Source of the DNA: Amia ocellicauda
Taxonomy: Eukaryota; Chordata; Actinopteri; Amiiformes; Amiidae
DNA: 64,000 bases
Direction of reading: 5' to 3'
Assembly: GCF_036373705.1 (NCBI RefSeq)
Contig: NC_089866.1
Coordinates: 20,870,501-20,934,500 of the forward strand
The position numbers were made by a program, and so were the translations under genes. The notes below the pieces were generated by a model, which searched no databases, was not told the origin of the DNA, and saw nothing but the letters and a program-made list of their open reading frames with translations. This document shows, piece by piece, positions 63,604 to 64,000 of this stretch (positions are counted from its first letter, which is position 1; each line of letters opens with the position of its first letter).

Positions 63604-64000
63604 TATACACTCACCTAAAGGATTATTAGGAACACCTGTTCAATTTCTCATTAATGCAATTATCTAACCAACCAATCACATGGCAGTTGCTTCAATGCAT
63701 TTAGGGGTGTGGTCCTGGTCAAGACAATCTCCTGAACTCCAAACTGAATGTCTGAATGTGAAAGAAAGGTGATTTAAGCAATTTTGAGCATGGCATGGTT
63801 GTTGGTGCCAGACGGGCCGGTCTGAGTATTTCACAATCTGCTCAGTTACTGGGATTTTCACGCACAACCATTTCTAGGGTTTACAAAGAATGGTGTGAAA
63901 AGGGAAAAACATCCAGTATGCGGCAGTCCTGTGGGCGAAAATGCCTTGTTGATGCTAGAGGTCAGAGGAGAATGGGCCGACTGATTCAAGCTGATAGAAG
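63604..64000 (+). mobile_element. Tc1/mariner-type transposon, left part, cut by the window edge
   Basis: The inverted-repeat end TACACTCACCTAAAGGATTA begins after a TA dinucleotide, as for Tc1 insertions. From about 63768 a frame runs to the window end encoding a transposase N-terminus: GDLSNFEHGMVVGARRAGLS, QLLGFSRTTISRVYKEW (the paired-like helix-turn-helix) and RGQRRMGRLIQADR. A TGA shortly upstream interrupts the expected start, so this copy is probably inactive. It is inserted in DNAH10 in the sense direction. Confidence 0.85.

Overview
This is vertebrate nuclear DNA, most likely from a ray-finned fish. It holds split genes with GT-AG introns, AT-rich introns full of microsatellites, and fish-type repeats: Tc1-like and hAT-like DNA elements, a tRNA-derived SINE, a CR1-like LINE end, and the motif ending GCGACTTACAAC that recurs in fish genomes. 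No prokaryotic, viral or CRISPR system is present. Eight protein genes were resolved exon by exon. For the six complete ones the joined exons give an intact frame of the expected family length.

Layout, left to right: TMED2 (+, last three coding exons), DDX55 (+, 14 coding exons, 607 aa), EIF2B1 (-, 9 exons, 302 aa), GTF2H3 (+, 13 exons, 301 aa), NFKBIL1 (+, 4 exons, 357 aa), TCTN2 (+, 18 exons, 736 aa), ATP6V0A2 (+, 20 exons, 851 aa) and DNAH10 (+, first 20 recognised coding exons, about 1265 aa, running off the right edge). Apart from NFKBIL1, gene order and orientation match human 12q24.31, so the block is old. NFKBIL1 sits between GTF2H3 and TCTN2, whereas in human it lies in the MHC class III region.

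The genes do not form one pathway. TMED2 works in ER-Golgi traffic, DDX55 in large-subunit ribosome assembly, EIF2B1 in translation initiation, GTF2H3 in TFIIH transcription and repair, and ATP6V0A2 in organelle acidification. TCTN2 (ciliary transition zone) and DNAH10 (inner-arm axonemal dynein) are ciliary, and each has an RFX-type X-box close upstream of its start. EIF2B1 and GTF2H3 are head to head across 485 bp holding a CRE-like site inside a perfect 10-bp inverted repeat.

The less routine items are a probable U12-type intron in GTF2H3, a decayed partial copy of a DNAH10 exon in the next intron, two GC-AG introns, a dimeric tRNA-like SINE in DDX55, and two hAT-like elements with recognisable ends. 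Nothing points convincingly to a wholly new biological system. All gene identities rest on reading translations against remembered family sequences; no database search was run.
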